A program made the translations under genes and the position numbers. Shown here one piece after another: positions 17,705 through 27,223 of a stretch of DNA of 64,000 bases. Position 1 is the stretch's first letter. Every line of letters begins with the position of its first letter. Location of the stretch: contig CAYSHC010000001.1 of the NCBI GenBank assembly GCA_964430855.1, positions 51,134 through 115,133 on the forward strand, read 5' to 3'. This DNA comes from JAEZDP01 sp964430855 (lineage in GTDB: Bacteria > Acidobacteriota > Vicinamibacteria > Vicinamibacterales > Vicinamibacteraceae). The notes under the pieces were generated by a model, which was given only the letters and a program-made list of their open reading frames with translations, was not told the DNA's origin and did no database searches.

Positions 17705-19834
17705 TCAGTACGCGGCAGCCTTGCGGATGGCCGCGAGGACGTCGGACGACTGCGGAAGGATGGCTTCCTCGAGGTCCGGCGCGTAGGCGACGGGCGTATC
17801 GAGCGCCGCCACCCGCAGCACCGGGGCGTCGAGAAAGTCGAAGTAGTGCTCCGCGATATGCGCGGCGATCTCGGCGCCGAAGCCGACGGTCAGCTGGTCT
17901 TCGTGCGCCACGACGATCCTGTTGGTCTCGCGGACGGCCGTGCCGATGGTCTCCCAGTCGCACGGCACGATGGTGCGCAGGTCGATGACACGCACCGAGA
18001 TGCCGTCCTTCTCGGCCTGCTGCGCCGCGAGCAGCGAGCGCTGCACCAGCGCGCCCCATGTGATGACGGTCACGTCCGTCCCGTCACGGCGCACGGCGGC
18101 GCGGCCCATCGGGATCGTGTACTCGGGCCCCGGGTAGACGCCCTTGTTGTACGTCTGCCGGTACAGGTGCTTGTGCTCGAGGAACAGTACGGGGTCGTCG
18201 CAGCGGATCGACGTTCGCAGCAGTCCGGCCGCATCCACGGCGTTGCTCGGGAAGACGACACGGATCCCCGGACAGTGCGCGAAGATGCTCTCGCCCGACT
18301 GGCTGTGGTACGGCGCGCCCCCGCGCAGGTAGCCGCCGATGGGCGTCCTGATGACCACGGGGCAGCTGAAGGCGTTGTTGGAGCGGTAGCGCAGCATCGT
18401 GAGCTCGTCACGAATCTGCATCATCGCGGGCCAGATGTAGTCGAAGAACTGGATCTCGACCACGGGCTTCAGGCCGCGGGTGGCCATGCCCATGGCGCGG
18501 CCGACGATGTTCGCCTCGGCGAGCGGCGAGTTGAAGACGCGGGTGCTGCCGAAGGCGCGCTGGAGGCCGTGCGTCACCTTGAACACGCCGCCCTTGCCCG
18601 GCACCTCTGCCAGCGCTTCCTCGCGGCTCGCGTCGGCCACGTCCTGGCCGAAGACGACGATGCGCGGGTTGCGGCGCATCTCGTCGTGCAGCGTGCGGTT
18701 GATGGCCGCGACCATCGTGTCGGGCTTGCCCTCGGTTTCGGGCGTGGCGACAAATGCGTCCGACGTCGGGTCGACGTCGGGCGAATACACGTACAGCCCG
18801 ACGGTGTCGGGATGCGCGCGCTCGGCGGCGAGGGCGGTGTCGACCGCATCGGCGACCTCCCGATCGAGCTGCCGGCCCAGCGCGTCGAGCTCGTCCTGCG
18901 TGGCGATCTTCTGCTGCACCAGCCACGCCGACAGCTTCTTCAGCGGGTCGCGCGCGGCTTCGGCGGCGCGCTCCTCGGCGGTCCGGTAGAGCCGCTCGTC
19001 GTCGGAGAGCGAGTGCGAGTACAGCCGCGCGACCTTCGCGTGCACGAACGCCGGGCCGTGGCCCTCGCGTGCGTAGGCCACCGCCTCGCCCATCGTCTGC
19101 CAGCTGGCGACGTAGTCGGTGCCGTCCACGCGAAAGATGCCGAGCGAGGGGAAGTTCTCGACGAGGCGCGAGATGTCGCCGCCCGGCGTCTGTACCTCGA
19201 CGGGCACCGAGATCGCGTAGCCGTTGTCCTCCACGAGGATCACGAGCGGCAGGCGCAGCTGGGACGCCGAGTTGAGCATCTCCCAGAACTCGCCCTCGCT
19301 CGTTGTCCCGTCGCCGACCGAGACGTAGGTGACCGCGTCGGGGTCGTCGCGCTCATCGTCGGGAATGTCGGGCAGCGTGCTGTACAGGCGCGTCGCCTCG
19401 GCGCAGCCGGCTGCCTGCAGGCACTGTGTGCCGGTCGGGCTCGACGACGACACGATGTTCCAGCGGGTGTGGCCCCAGTGCGACGGCATCTGCCGTCCGC
19501 CGGACGCCGGGTCGTCCTTGGCGCCGACGCCCTGGAGGAGCATCTCGAGCGGCGTCACGCCGAGGCCGAGGCAGAAGGCGCGATCGCGGTAGTACGGGTA
19601 GGCCCAGTCGACGCCGGGGCGCATGTGCTGCGCCGCGGCCACCTGGATGGCCTCGTGGCCCGCCGCGCTGATCTGGAAGAAGATGTGGCTCTGGTTCTTG
19701 AGCTGGATCTCCTTGTCGTCGAGCTTCCTCGAGAGAAGCATCAGCCGGTAGCCGTCGAGCAGGGTCTCACGATCGGGCAGGGCCCCGGCCGCAGACAGCG
19801 CGCGAGTCGAGGAGGAAGCGACCGTCGCCTTCAT
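17705..19834 (-). CDS. 2-oxoacid dehydrogenase E1 component, alpha and beta fused
   Basis: Protein of 709 residues uniting the two E1 subunits of pyruvate or branched-chain 2-oxoacid dehydrogenase. The thiamine-diphosphate motif begins at GDGTTSEGEFWEML (residues 174-187) and ends at EDN. The beta-type half starts near residue 370 with NRTLHDEMRRNPRIVVFGQDV, followed by NSPLAEANIVGRAMGMA and GGYLRGGAPYHSQS. The C-terminal domain (VTVITWGALVQRSLLAAQ) binds the partner. No E2 or E3 gene is in the window, so substrate choice is open; a fused E1 of this kind usually belongs to the branched-chain type. A good Shine-Dalgarno sequence (AGGGAG) precedes ATG 19834. Confidence 0.88.
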   Translation of the reverse strand: MKATVASSSTRALSAAGALPDRETLLDGYRLMLLSRKLDDKEIQLKNQSHIFFQISAAGHEAIQVAAAQHMRPGVDWAYPYYRDRAFCLGLGVTPLEMLLQGVGAKDDPASGGRQMPSHWGHTRWNIVSSSSPTGTQCLQAAGCAEATRLYSTLPDIPDDERDDPDAVTYVSVGDGTTSEGEFWEMLNSASQLRLPLVILVEDNGYAISVPVEVQTPGGDISRLVENFPSLGIFRVDGTDYVASWQTMGEAVAYAREGHGPAFVHAKVARLYSHSLSDDERLYRTAEERAAEAARDPLKKLSAWLVQQKIATQDELDALGRQLDREVADAVDTALAAERAHPDTVGLYVYSPDVDPTSDAFVATPETEGKPDTMVAAINRTLHDEMRRNPRIVVFGQDVADASREEALAEVPGKGGVFKVTHGLQRAFGSTRVFNSPLAEANIVGRAMGMATRGLKPVVEIQFFDYIWPAMMQIRDELTMLRYRSNNAFSCPVVIRTPIGGYLRGGAPYHSQSGESIFAHCPGIRVVFPSNAVDAAGLLRTSIRCDDPVLFLEHKHLYRQTYNKGVYPGPEYTIPMGRAAVRRDGTDVTVITWGALVQRSLLAAQQAEKDGISVRVIDLRTIVPCDWETIGTAVRETNRIVVAHEDQLTVGFGAEIAAHIAEHYFDFLDAPVLRVAALDTPVAYAPDLEEAILPQSSDVLAAIRKAAAY

Positions 19835-19844
19835 ACGCGCTCCC

Positions 19845-19851
19845 TACTGTA
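19845..19851. promoter_or_regulatory. Bidirectional -10 element (TACTGTA)
   Basis: TACTGT on the plus strand lies seven bases before GTG 19858 of the cupin gene. The overlapping minus-strand TACAGT lies 11 bases before ATG 19834 of the E1 gene, which also has a Shine-Dalgarno sequence. The two start codons are only 23 bp apart. Confidence 0.4.
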
Positions 19852-19857
19852 GCAGGG

Positions 19858-20232
19858 GTGACGCTGGCGGCGCGATCCGGGAGAATGGGGCTCGTGCCGC
19901 TCTTCCGGTGGGACGAGATCGCGCTCGAAAAGGTCACCGAGATGATCTCGCGCAAGGTCGTCGCGGGCGAGCGCCAGCGTCTCGCGCAGGTCTACCTGAA
20001 ACGGGGGGCGCTGGTACCCCTGCACACGCACGACGAGGAGCAGATGACCTACGTGCTCCAGGGTGCCCTCCAGACGCTCGTCGCGGGCGAGCAGGTCCGC
20101 GTCGAAGAGGGCGAGGTGCTGCTCGTGCCGCCAGGCGTCCCGCACCAGGTCGTCGCGCTCGACGACACGTTCGTGCTGAGCATCTTCAGCCAGGCGCCGG
20201 CGGGGAGGGCCGCCGCGTCCGAGTCCGCGTAG
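19858..20232 (+). CDS. Small cupin-domain protein
   Basis: Protein of 124 residues made of one cupin fold. Motif 1 is PLHTHDEEQMTYVLQG (metal ligands His, His and Glu) and motif 2 is EEGEVLLVPPGVPHQVVAL (final His). Such proteins bind a metal and act as sensors, isomerases or dioxygenases; the role here is unknown. GTG 19858 is preferred because a -10 hexamer ends seven bases before it. An ATG at 19885 would shorten the protein by nine residues without touching the fold. Confidence 0.85.
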   Translation: MTLAARSGRMGLVPLFRWDEIALEKVTEMISRKVVAGERQRLAQVYLKRGALVPLHTHDEEQMTYVLQGALQTLVAGEQVRVEEGEVLLVPPGVPHQVVALDDTFVLSIFSQAPAGRAAASESA

Positions 20233-20260
20233 CCCCGTCAGCGCCGCCCGCACCCCGGCG

Positions 20261-21001
20261 TCAGTGCACGTTCCAGCCGCCGCCCCCGCGTCCGCCGGGA
20301 TGCACGCCGAACCGCCGCCGCGCGCGGTTCAGGCGCCATTTCGTGTAGCGGTACTTCAGTTCCGCGACGAGGCCCCCACGGCCTCGGCTCAGCAGCAGCC
20401 AGCCCGTCAGCAGGCCGCCGAGGTGCGCCAGGTGCGCGACGCGCCCGCCGCCCGCGTTCACCGACAGCAGCAGCGTGATGGCGCCCGTGATCATCACGAA
20501 GTACTTCGCGGGCACCGGGAAGAGCAGGTACATGTAGATGGGCCGGTTGGGGAACGTCAGCCCGTAGGCGAGCAGGACGCCGTAGATGGCGCCCGAGGCC
20601 CCCACCGTCGTCGTGATGTACATGAACGACGCGTACCCGAAGGGCAGCAACGACGCGACAATGGTCGTGGCGGCCGCGCCGAGCCCGCAGAACGCGTAGA
20701 ACCGGGCGAACGCCTCGGTCCCCCAGAGCCGCTCGATCTCGACGCCGAACATCCACAGCATCAGCATGTTCAGCACGAGGTGCGTCAGCGACGCGTGCAC
20801 GAACATGTAGGTGACCGGCTGCCACAGCCAGAAGTTCTCGAGCACGGCGGCCGGCATCAGCCCGAGGTACGCCGTCAGCATGGGCATCACCATCGAGGCC
20901 AGGAAGACGACGACGTTGCCGATGATGAGGAACTTGACGGCTGGCGTCAGCGGGCCTGGGCCGATGCGGTACGACACCTGGGTATAGGGGTAGCGGGCCA
21001 C
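20261..21001 (-). CDS. Rhomboid family intramembrane serine protease
   Basis: Membrane protein of 246 residues with six to seven hydrophobic segments. The catalytic serine lies in TTVGASGAIYGVLL (Ser136) and the histidine in VAHLAHLGGLLTG (His193). The upstream helix FVHASLTHLVLNMLMLWMFG carries the family HxxxN motif. It should cleave membrane-anchored substrates; targets are unknown. The C-terminus is basic and cytoplasmic. The GTG at 21001 was chosen over the GTG at 21007 because TACACT lies six bases before the former and would abut the latter. Confidence 0.93.
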   Translation of the reverse strand: MARYPYTQVSYRIGPGPLTPAVKFLIIGNVVVFLASMVMPMLTAYLGLMPAAVLENFWLWQPVTYMFVHASLTHLVLNMLMLWMFGVEIERLWGTEAFARFYAFCGLGAAATTIVASLLPFGYASFMYITTTVGASGAIYGVLLAYGLTFPNRPIYMYLLFPVPAKYFVMITGAITLLLSVNAGGGRVAHLAHLGGLLTGWLLLSRGRGGLVAELKYRYTKWRLNRARRRFGVHPGGRGGGGWNVH

Positions 21002-21007
21002 CGTCAC

Positions 21008-21013
21008 AGTGTA
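21008..21013 (-). promoter_or_regulatory. -10 element TACACT of a predicted leaderless rhomboid mRNA
   Basis: Minus-strand TACACT is directly followed by GTGACG and then GTG at 21001, six bases after the hexamer. The first GTG (21007) abuts the hexamer and could not be transcribed from this promoter. Confidence 0.45.
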
Positions 21014-21062
21014 TCGGCTCCACGCCCGCGCCGCCGCTTCTCCGCCGTCTCCGCTTCCGCGT

Positions 21063-22331
21063 TCAGCGCCTTGTCAGATCGGCCTGCGGATCGATCGCGG
21101 GCACGTTGGCCTCGACCATCTCCACGTGCAGCTGCATCGGCGGCCCGGCCGGCAGCCGCATCGACAGGGCCGCGGCGGCCAGCGGCACCAGCGCGAGGCC
21201 CGTCAACGTCGCCGGCAGCCCGGCAATCTCGGCGATCTTGCCCGTCGCCGGCACGAGCATGCCGCCGGACCCCCAGGCGACGCCCATCATCAGCGACGAC
21301 ACGGTGGCGGCGCTGTGCGGGGCGAGCGCCTGCCCGAAGCTCACGTTCACGGGCAGCGTCGACTGGAGGAAGAGCCCGCCGCAGGCGAGCAGGACGGCGA
21401 ACGTCCAGCCCGAGAACTGCGGCGCCCCGAGCAGGAAGGGCGTGGACAGCAGCAGCGACGCGGTGATGACGCGGCGCGGGCCGAACCTGTCGGCGAGCGT
21501 GCCGCCCCAGAATCCGCCGATGCCGCTGGCAAACAGGTACAGCGCCATCGCCGCGCCGGCGGCGCTCACGCTCATCCCCTGCTGGGTCAGGAGCACCGGG
21601 ACGAACGTGCCGAACGACAGCGACACGAGCGTGCGCAGCACGACGAGCACGTAGAGGATGAACAGCGGGCCCATCTGCGGCCGGAGGGCCGCGAGCCCGC
21701 CGCCGCTGCGCCTGACCGGGCCGAGCGGCAGCGCGGGAACGGTGCGGGCGAAGAGCAGGCTGAAGACGACGCCCGGCAGCAGGAACCAGGCGGTCGAGCC
21801 CAGGCCGTAATAATCGGCCGTCGTGGCGACGACCAGCGGCGCAACGGCAAAGCCGAGCGTGCCGCTCGTGATGAAGATGCTCATCGCCGTGCCAGGCTTC
21901 CGGTGCCCCGTCGTATGGGCCACCATCGCGCCCGGCGGGTGGAACGCCGCGATCCCGAGGCCGCCGAGCACCAGCACCGCCGCCAGCAGCCCCGTCGTCG
22001 GGACGTAGCCGAGCAGGCTCATCATCACCGCGGCGGTGAGCGGGCCGCTCATCAGCAGCAGGCGTGCGTGCCCGCGGTCGGCCAGCCGTCCGAAGAGGAG
22101 CTGGGACAGCGACGCGGCCGCCTGAAACACCATCATCAGCGTGCCGGCGCCCTGAAGGCCGAGCGACAGCTTCGGCATGAGCAGCGGCAGCAGCGGGGCG
22201 TACATGTTCGAGTACGCATCCACCACGAAGTGCGCCGACGAGACGGCGGCGAGGGGACGTACGTCGAGGTCCGGCTTCGGTGCCGTCGTGGCCGTCCCCG
22301 TGGTAGTCTCCGTCGCCATGGCGTTGCTCAT
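21063..22331 (-). CDS. MFS transporter, fosmidomycin-resistance (Fsr)-like
   Basis: Protein of 422 residues with about 12 transmembrane segments. The motif LLFGRLADRGHARLLLMSG is the MFS loop 2-3 signature. IAAFHPPGAMVAHTTGHRKPGTAMSIF closely resembles the Fsr exporter group. The substrate is not determinable. The ATG at 22331 overlaps the murJ stop by four bases (ATGA), so it is translationally coupled to the lipid II flippase gene; that may be coincidental compaction or a link to isoprenoid or cell-envelope stress. Confidence 0.85.
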   Translation of the reverse strand: MSNAMATETTTGTATTAPKPDLDVRPLAAVSSAHFVVDAYSNMYAPLLPLLMPKLSLGLQGAGTLMMVFQAAASLSQLLFGRLADRGHARLLLMSGPLTAAVMMSLLGYVPTTGLLAAVLVLGGLGIAAFHPPGAMVAHTTGHRKPGTAMSIFITSGTLGFAVAPLVVATTADYYGLGSTAWFLLPGVVFSLLFARTVPALPLGPVRRSGGGLAALRPQMGPLFILYVLVVLRTLVSLSFGTFVPVLLTQQGMSVSAAGAAMALYLFASGIGGFWGGTLADRFGPRRVITASLLLSTPFLLGAPQFSGWTFAVLLACGGLFLQSTLPVNVSFGQALAPHSAATVSSLMMGVAWGSGGMLVPATGKIAEIAGLPATLTGLALVPLAAAALSMRLPAGPPMQLHVEMVEANVPAIDPQADLTRR

Positions 22332-23935
22332 CGCGCCCCGCCTCCCGCGGCGCCGCGCAGGCGTCGCACGAGCCTGCCGAAGGCCTCGTCGAACTCGTCG
22401 ATGCGGAGCACCCTCGACAGGCCGACCAGCACCACGAGCGCCACGCCGATGGCCGCCCCGACCTGCACCAGCTGCGCGATCATGGCGGTGCCCGGCCACA
22501 CCGACGTCAGCCACCGGTGCGAGGCCCACGCGCAGGCGGCCATGCCCAGGCTCGCGAGCGTCATGCGTGCCACGGCCGAGGCCAGGCGCCGCCCCTCGAT
22601 GCCGTCGAGCCGCCGGCGCAGCAGCCAGAGGAGGAGGCCGGCGTTGAGCAGCGAGGCGATGGCCGTCCCGGCGCCGAGCCCGACGTAGCCCATGACCCGC
22701 ACCAGCGCGATGTTCAGAGCCGCGTTGGTGACGACGGAGGCGACGCTGACCAGCACGGGCGTGCGCGCGTCACGCATCGCGTAGAAGGTGGGCGAGAGCA
22801 CCTTGACGAGCGAGTAGCCGATGAGGCCGGGGGCGTAGGCGATGAGCGCCGCCGCGACGGCGGCGGTGTCGCCCGGGCGGAACTCGCCGCGTTCGAAGAT
22901 CAGCCGCACGATGGGTTGGGCGAGCACGACGAGGCCGAACATCGCGGGGATGTTGAGCATCAGCATCATGCGCGACGCGTGGCCCACGGTGCTGCGCACC
23001 GCCAGCATGTCCCCGGTCGCGGCCTGCCGCGACAGCAGCGGCACGGCGGCCGTCGCGACGGACACGCCGAAGATGCCCACCGGCAGGTAGAGCAGCCGGA
23101 ACGCGTAGTTGAGCCACGACACGGCACCCGACTCCTGCGACGTGGCCAGCACGGTGTTCACGTAGACGTTGAACTGCGTGGCGGCAAGGCCCACGGTGCC
23201 CGGCCCCATCATGACGAGGATCTCGTGCAATGCCGGGTCGCGCGGCGCGAACTCGGGCCGCAGCCGGAAGCCCTCTCGGCGGAGCAGCGGCCACTGGAGC
23301 AGCACCTGGCCCGCGCCGCCGAGCAGGACGCCGATGGCCAGGCCCATCACCGGGTCGAGTCCGAACCTCGGCATCACCGGCACCAGCGCGATGGCGGTGG
23401 CGATCCACGCGACGTTGAACATCGCCGGTGAGAGTGCCGGGATGAAGAAGCGCCCCAGCGCGTTGAGCATCCCCATCATCGCCACCGCCACGGCGACGAG
23501 CACGAGGAAGGGGAACATCAGGCGCGTGAGCGTGATGGTCAGCTCGAGCTTGCCTGGCACGCTCTCGAAGCCGCTCGCGAAGAGGCGGGTCATCTCGGGC
23601 GCGAAGATCACGCCGAGCGTCGCGATGGCACCCGTGACGACGACGAGGCCGGTGATGGCGCGCCGGCCCAGCGTCCATGCCGCGTCGCGGCCGTGCATCT
23701 GCAGGTGGCGGGTGAACGTCGGGACGAAGGCGGCGCTCATGGCGCCTTCCGCGAAGAGGTCGCGCACGAGGTTGGGCAGCCGGAACGCCACGTTGAAGGC
23801 GTCCATGCGGTCGCTGGCGCCGAACAGGTGCGCCATCACCTGCTCGCGCACCAGCCCGAGGAGCCGGCTGGCCATCGTGGCGCTCCCGGCCAGGCCGGCC
23901 GACTTCATCAGGGAGCTGCCACGGGGCGCGTCCAT
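22328..23935 (-). CDS. murJ: Lipid II flippase MurJ
   Basis: Protein of 535 residues with about 14 hydrophobic segments, MATE/MVF superfamily. It moves lipid-linked peptidoglycan precursor across the membrane. The N-terminus contains MASRLLGLVREQVMAHLFGASDRMDAFNVAFRLPNLVRDLFAEGAMSAAFVP, the classical MurJ opening, with the arginines needed for function. It is unlinked to the division cluster about 10 kb away. The ATG at 23935 was chosen; the frame is open far upstream but without similarity. Confidence 0.95.
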   Translation of the reverse strand: MDAPRGSSLMKSAGLAGSATMASRLLGLVREQVMAHLFGASDRMDAFNVAFRLPNLVRDLFAEGAMSAAFVPTFTRHLQMHGRDAAWTLGRRAITGLVVVTGAIATLGVIFAPEMTRLFASGFESVPGKLELTITLTRLMFPFLVLVAVAVAMMGMLNALGRFFIPALSPAMFNVAWIATAIALVPVMPRFGLDPVMGLAIGVLLGGAGQVLLQWPLLRREGFRLRPEFAPRDPALHEILVMMGPGTVGLAATQFNVYVNTVLATSQESGAVSWLNYAFRLLYLPVGIFGVSVATAAVPLLSRQAATGDMLAVRSTVGHASRMMLMLNIPAMFGLVVLAQPIVRLIFERGEFRPGDTAAVAAALIAYAPGLIGYSLVKVLSPTFYAMRDARTPVLVSVASVVTNAALNIALVRVMGYVGLGAGTAIASLLNAGLLLWLLRRRLDGIEGRRLASAVARMTLASLGMAACAWASHRWLTSVWPGTAMIAQLVQVGAAIGVALVVLVGLSRVLRIDEFDEAFGRLVRRLRGAAGGGAR

Positions 23936-24020
23936 CCCGACATCATCGCATGCGCATGGCCCGGCTGGCGGCTCTCGCACGCCATTGACTCGGCAGGCCG
24001 CCGCCACTACAAGTGGCAGT

Positions 24021-25562
24021 GTGCGCAACAGGCTCTTCCGCGTGGCGTGCCGCCTGCTCGTCTCCGCCCTCACCCTCCCTGCCGGCGTCGCGGCGGCGCA
24101 GCAGGCGGCGCCCCCTCCCGACCTCCAGGAGCGCGCCACGAAGGCGCAGGAGGCGCTCCAGGCCGGGAGGCTCGACGAGGCCATCCCGCTGCTCGAGAGC
24201 CTGGCCCGCGACCTGCCCGCGGAGACGTCGATCCACCTGAACCTGGGCATGGCCCTGACGTTGAGCGGCCAGGCCGGCAAGGCCATTGCGCCGCTCCAGC
24301 GGGCCGTCACGGGCGACCCGGACCTGCTGCCCGCCAACCTGTTCCTCGGCCTTGCCTACGTCGAGTCCGGGGCGCCCGACAAGGCCGTCGCGCCGCTCGA
24401 GAAGGTGCTCACGCTCGACCGCGACAACCCGTACGCGCGGCAGGCGCTGGCCCAGGCCTTTGGCCTGCTGGAGCAGCCGGACCGGGCGGCCGAGCAGTAC
24501 GAGGCGCTGCGGCGCGCCAACCCGAACGACCCGCAGTTGCTCGCCGCGGCCGGGCGCGCGTACGAGGACGTCGCGCGCGCGGCGTTCGCGGCGCTCCAGG
24601 AACTCGACCCCGATTCGCCGCACGTCTGGCTGCTGGTGGCCGACGTGCTCACGGTGCAGGAGCGCTATCCGCAGGCGTTCGAGCTGCTCCGCAGGGCCGA
24701 GGAGGCGCTGCCGGGGTTCCCCGGCATCCACGAGAGCGTCGCACGGGTGTACGCGGCCTCCGGTCACGACGAGTGGGCGGCCGCGGAACGCCAGAAGGCC
24801 GAGACGTCGCGGCCCGACTGCGCGAAGCTGCCCGTCGCATGCGCCTATCTGGAAGGGAACTACGCGGAGGCGCTCCGCCGGACGCGCGGTGCGACGTCGG
24901 CGGCGGCGCTGTACTGGCGTGCCCGCGCGGCCAACGAACTCGCGGCGCAGGCGTTCGCGGCGCTCGACACGCTGCCGCCTTCCGTCGAGCGCCACCTGGT
25001 GCGCGCCGACATCTACAGGAGCCAGGGCGAAGCCCTGCCCGCGGCCGAGGAGCTGCGCAAGGCCCTCGCGCTCTCGCCGGGCGACCGCCGGATCGAACGC
25101 GATCTCGCGGGCGCGCTGTTTGCCGCGCGCAAGACCGACGAGGCGCTGCCGCTCTTGAAGAAGCTCCTCGAGGCCTCGCCCAACGACGCCGAACTGGCCG
25201 TGGGATACGGCGAGATGCTGGTGCAGACGCAGCAGATGGACGAGGCCGTCCCCGTGCTGACGCGCGCGCTCGACGCGCGGCCCGACCTGCTGCCGGGCCA
25301 TTCGGCACTCGGGCGCGCGCTGCTGGCGAAGGGGGACGCGGCGGCTGCGGTTCCGCACCTCGAGAAGGCCCTGCCGACCGACGGCGACGGCAGCCTCCAC
25401 TACCAGCTGGCGCAGGCGTACCAGCGTACCGGCCAGCCGGAACGCGCCAAGGCCATGCTCGCGAAGTACCGGGAGCTGCAGCAGGCGGCGCAGCCGCCCG
25501 CCGACGCCAGCGCCGACACCGAGGGGACCCCGGCCTCGTCGATCAGGCCTCCGGCTCCGTGA
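24021..25562 (+). CDS. Secreted tetratricopeptide-repeat protein
   Basis: Protein of 513 residues with signal peptide RNRLFRVACRLLVSALTLPAGVAAAQQ. About twelve TPR units follow, for example AIPLLESLARDLPAETSIHLNLGMAL and AVPVLTRALDARPDLLPGHSALGRALL. It ends with a low-complexity Pro/Ala tail. The fold serves protein-protein contacts; no enzyme domain is seen. It is divergent from murJ, and its last 20 bases overlap the end of the ASPIC/UnbV gene on the other strand. GTG 24021 directly precedes the signal peptide. Confidence 0.85.
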   Translation: MRNRLFRVACRLLVSALTLPAGVAAAQQAAPPPDLQERATKAQEALQAGRLDEAIPLLESLARDLPAETSIHLNLGMALTLSGQAGKAIAPLQRAVTGDPDLLPANLFLGLAYVESGAPDKAVAPLEKVLTLDRDNPYARQALAQAFGLLEQPDRAAEQYEALRRANPNDPQLLAAAGRAYEDVARAAFAALQELDPDSPHVWLLVADVLTVQERYPQAFELLRRAEEALPGFPGIHESVARVYAASGHDEWAAAERQKAETSRPDCAKLPVACAYLEGNYAEALRRTRGATSAAALYWRARAANELAAQAFAALDTLPPSVERHLVRADIYRSQGEALPAAEELRKALALSPGDRRIERDLAGALFAARKTDEALPLLKKLLEASPNDAELAVGYGEMLVQTQQMDEAVPVLTRALDARPDLLPGHSALGRALLAKGDAAAAVPHLEKALPTDGDGSLHYQLAQAYQRTGQPERAKAMLAKYRELQQAAQPPADASADTEGTPASSIRPPAP

Positions 25563-27216
25563 CGACGATGGTCTGGTTGGTGGCGACGCCCGCGAGCCGT
25601 TGCGTGCGGCCGCTCGGCCACGTCACCTCGACGTCCACCTGCGCGGCGTCGCCGAGGCCGAGATGCACCGGCGCCAGCACCGACGATGCGTAACCGGCCG
25701 CTGACGTCATCCGGCTGGTGACGTCGCCGGCGCGTACCCTTGCGCCGACGCCGTCCCGGTTCGACGCGCGGCCCACCAGCTGCACCCTGAGCCAGCGCCG
25801 CGGCTGGCTCACGTTCCGCCACACGAGCGCGCCCTCGCCAAGCCGCGTGGTCACGAGGTCGAGCAGGCCGTCGTTGTCGAGATCGACGGCGACCAGCCCG
25901 CGGTGGGCCGACACGACGTCGGTGAAGCCGCCGCCCACCTGCTCCGACACGTCCTCGAAGCGCCCGCCGGCGTTGCGGAAGATCGCGTTCGGCTCGCGAT
26001 AGCGCGACGCCTCGAAACGGTCGACCTCGTCGTTCACATGCGAGTTCGCCGTGGCGATGTCCTTCCAGCCGTCGTTGTCGAGGTCGGCGAGCGCCACACC
26101 CCAGCCGCTGCGCCCGATGGTCACCGTGGCCAGCCCGGCCTGGTGCGTCGCGTCGCTGAACATCCCGTCGCCCTCGTTGGCAAACAGCGGGAATGTCTCG
26201 CCGCTCAGCGCCGTGATGAGGACGTCCGGGCGGCCGTCGTTGGTCAGGTCGCGCGCCTCGACGCCCATGCTGGAGACGGGGCGGCCGAAGCCCGGCAGCG
26301 CGAGCCCGCCGAGGAGCCCGAACTCCTCGAATGTCCCGTCGCCCTTGTTGCGGAAGTAGAAGTTCGGCACCGCGTCGTTGGTGACCACGAGGTCCGGCCA
26401 GCCGTCGTCGTCGAGATCGACGGCGGCCACGCTCATGCCCTTGCCCACGTGCGCGGCGATGCCGGCGCGTGCCGACACGTCCTCGAACGTGCCGTCGCCG
26501 CGGTTGCGGTAGAGCGCATTGGGCAGCCCGCCGTAGTGCCGCGGGTGGCAGTAGACGCGCAGGTTGCGCGCGCGGTCGCCGCAGAAGCGCTCCTTGTCGG
26601 GCGCCCAGTCGAGATAGTTCACGACGAACAGGTCGAGCAGGCCGTCGCGGTCCACGTCCACCCACGCCGCAGCCACCGACCACACCGGCGGCGCGATGCC
26701 GGCCGCCGTCGTGACGTCCTCGAAGGTGCCGTCGCCGCGATTGCGATAGAGCGTGTGCGTGCCCACGCCGGGGACGAAGAGGTCGACGTGCCCGTCGTTG
26801 TCGTAGTCGGCCGCCGCGGCGCCCATCCCGAAGCCGCGCCCCTCGAGCCCGGCCTTGCTGGTCACGTCCTCGAAGCGGAACTGCCCGAGGTTCCTGTAGA
26901 GCCTGTTCCAGAACGGAGGGCCGCTCTTCGTCCCGCTCGCCGGGTCGACGCCGTTGGCGAAGAACAGGTCCGTGAGGCCGTCGCCGTCGTAGTCGAACGC
27001 GGCGAGCCCTCCCGGCATCGTCTCGATGATCCGCTTCTCGGGGGTGGCCCCGTTGTTCAGCACAAAGGTGATGCCGCCGGCATCGGGCACACGCTCGAAG
27101 CGCGGGCCGCTGCCGCCCGCGGGGGCCTGCTGCGAGGCCGGTGACACGGCTGCCAGGCCCATGACGAGCGCGGCTCCGGCGAGGCGAGTGGCGAGTCGCG
27201 GTCCTGAGGTCGTCAC
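25543..27216 (-). CDS. Secreted FG-GAP/VCBS repeat protein with ASPIC/UnbV C-terminal domain (CRTAC1-like)
   Basis: Protein of 557 residues. A signal peptide precedes at least seven FG-GAP blades with calcium-binding DxDxDG loops (FDYDGDGLTDLFFANG, ADYDNDGHVDLFVPG, VDVDRDGLLDLFVVNY, VDLDDDGWPDLVVTND, ADLDNDGWKDIATANS, VDLDNDGLLDLVTTR). The C-terminal 90 residues are the ASPIC/UnbV domain (RWLRVQLVGRASNRDGVGARV). Such proteins are secreted and common beside TPR proteins in Acidobacteriota; function is unknown. The GTG at 27216 is used; a TTG at 27225 overlaps a terminator T-tract. The 3' end overlaps the TPR gene by 20 bp. Confidence 0.9.
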   Translation of the reverse strand: MTTSGPRLATRLAGAALVMGLAAVSPASQQAPAGGSGPRFERVPDAGGITFVLNNGATPEKRIIETMPGGLAAFDYDGDGLTDLFFANGVDPASGTKSGPPFWNRLYRNLGQFRFEDVTSKAGLEGRGFGMGAAAADYDNDGHVDLFVPGVGTHTLYRNRGDGTFEDVTTAAGIAPPVWSVAAAWVDVDRDGLLDLFVVNYLDWAPDKERFCGDRARNLRVYCHPRHYGGLPNALYRNRGDGTFEDVSARAGIAAHVGKGMSVAAVDLDDDGWPDLVVTNDAVPNFYFRNKGDGTFEEFGLLGGLALPGFGRPVSSMGVEARDLTNDGRPDVLITALSGETFPLFANEGDGMFSDATHQAGLATVTIGRSGWGVALADLDNDGWKDIATANSHVNDEVDRFEASRYREPNAIFRNAGGRFEDVSEQVGGGFTDVVSAHRGLVAVDLDNDGLLDLVTTRLGEGALVWRNVSQPRRWLRVQLVGRASNRDGVGARVRAGDVTSRMTSAAGYASSVLAPVHLGLGDAAQVDVEVTWPSGRTQRLAGVATNQTIVVTEPEA

Positions 27217-27223
27217 GCTGCGC

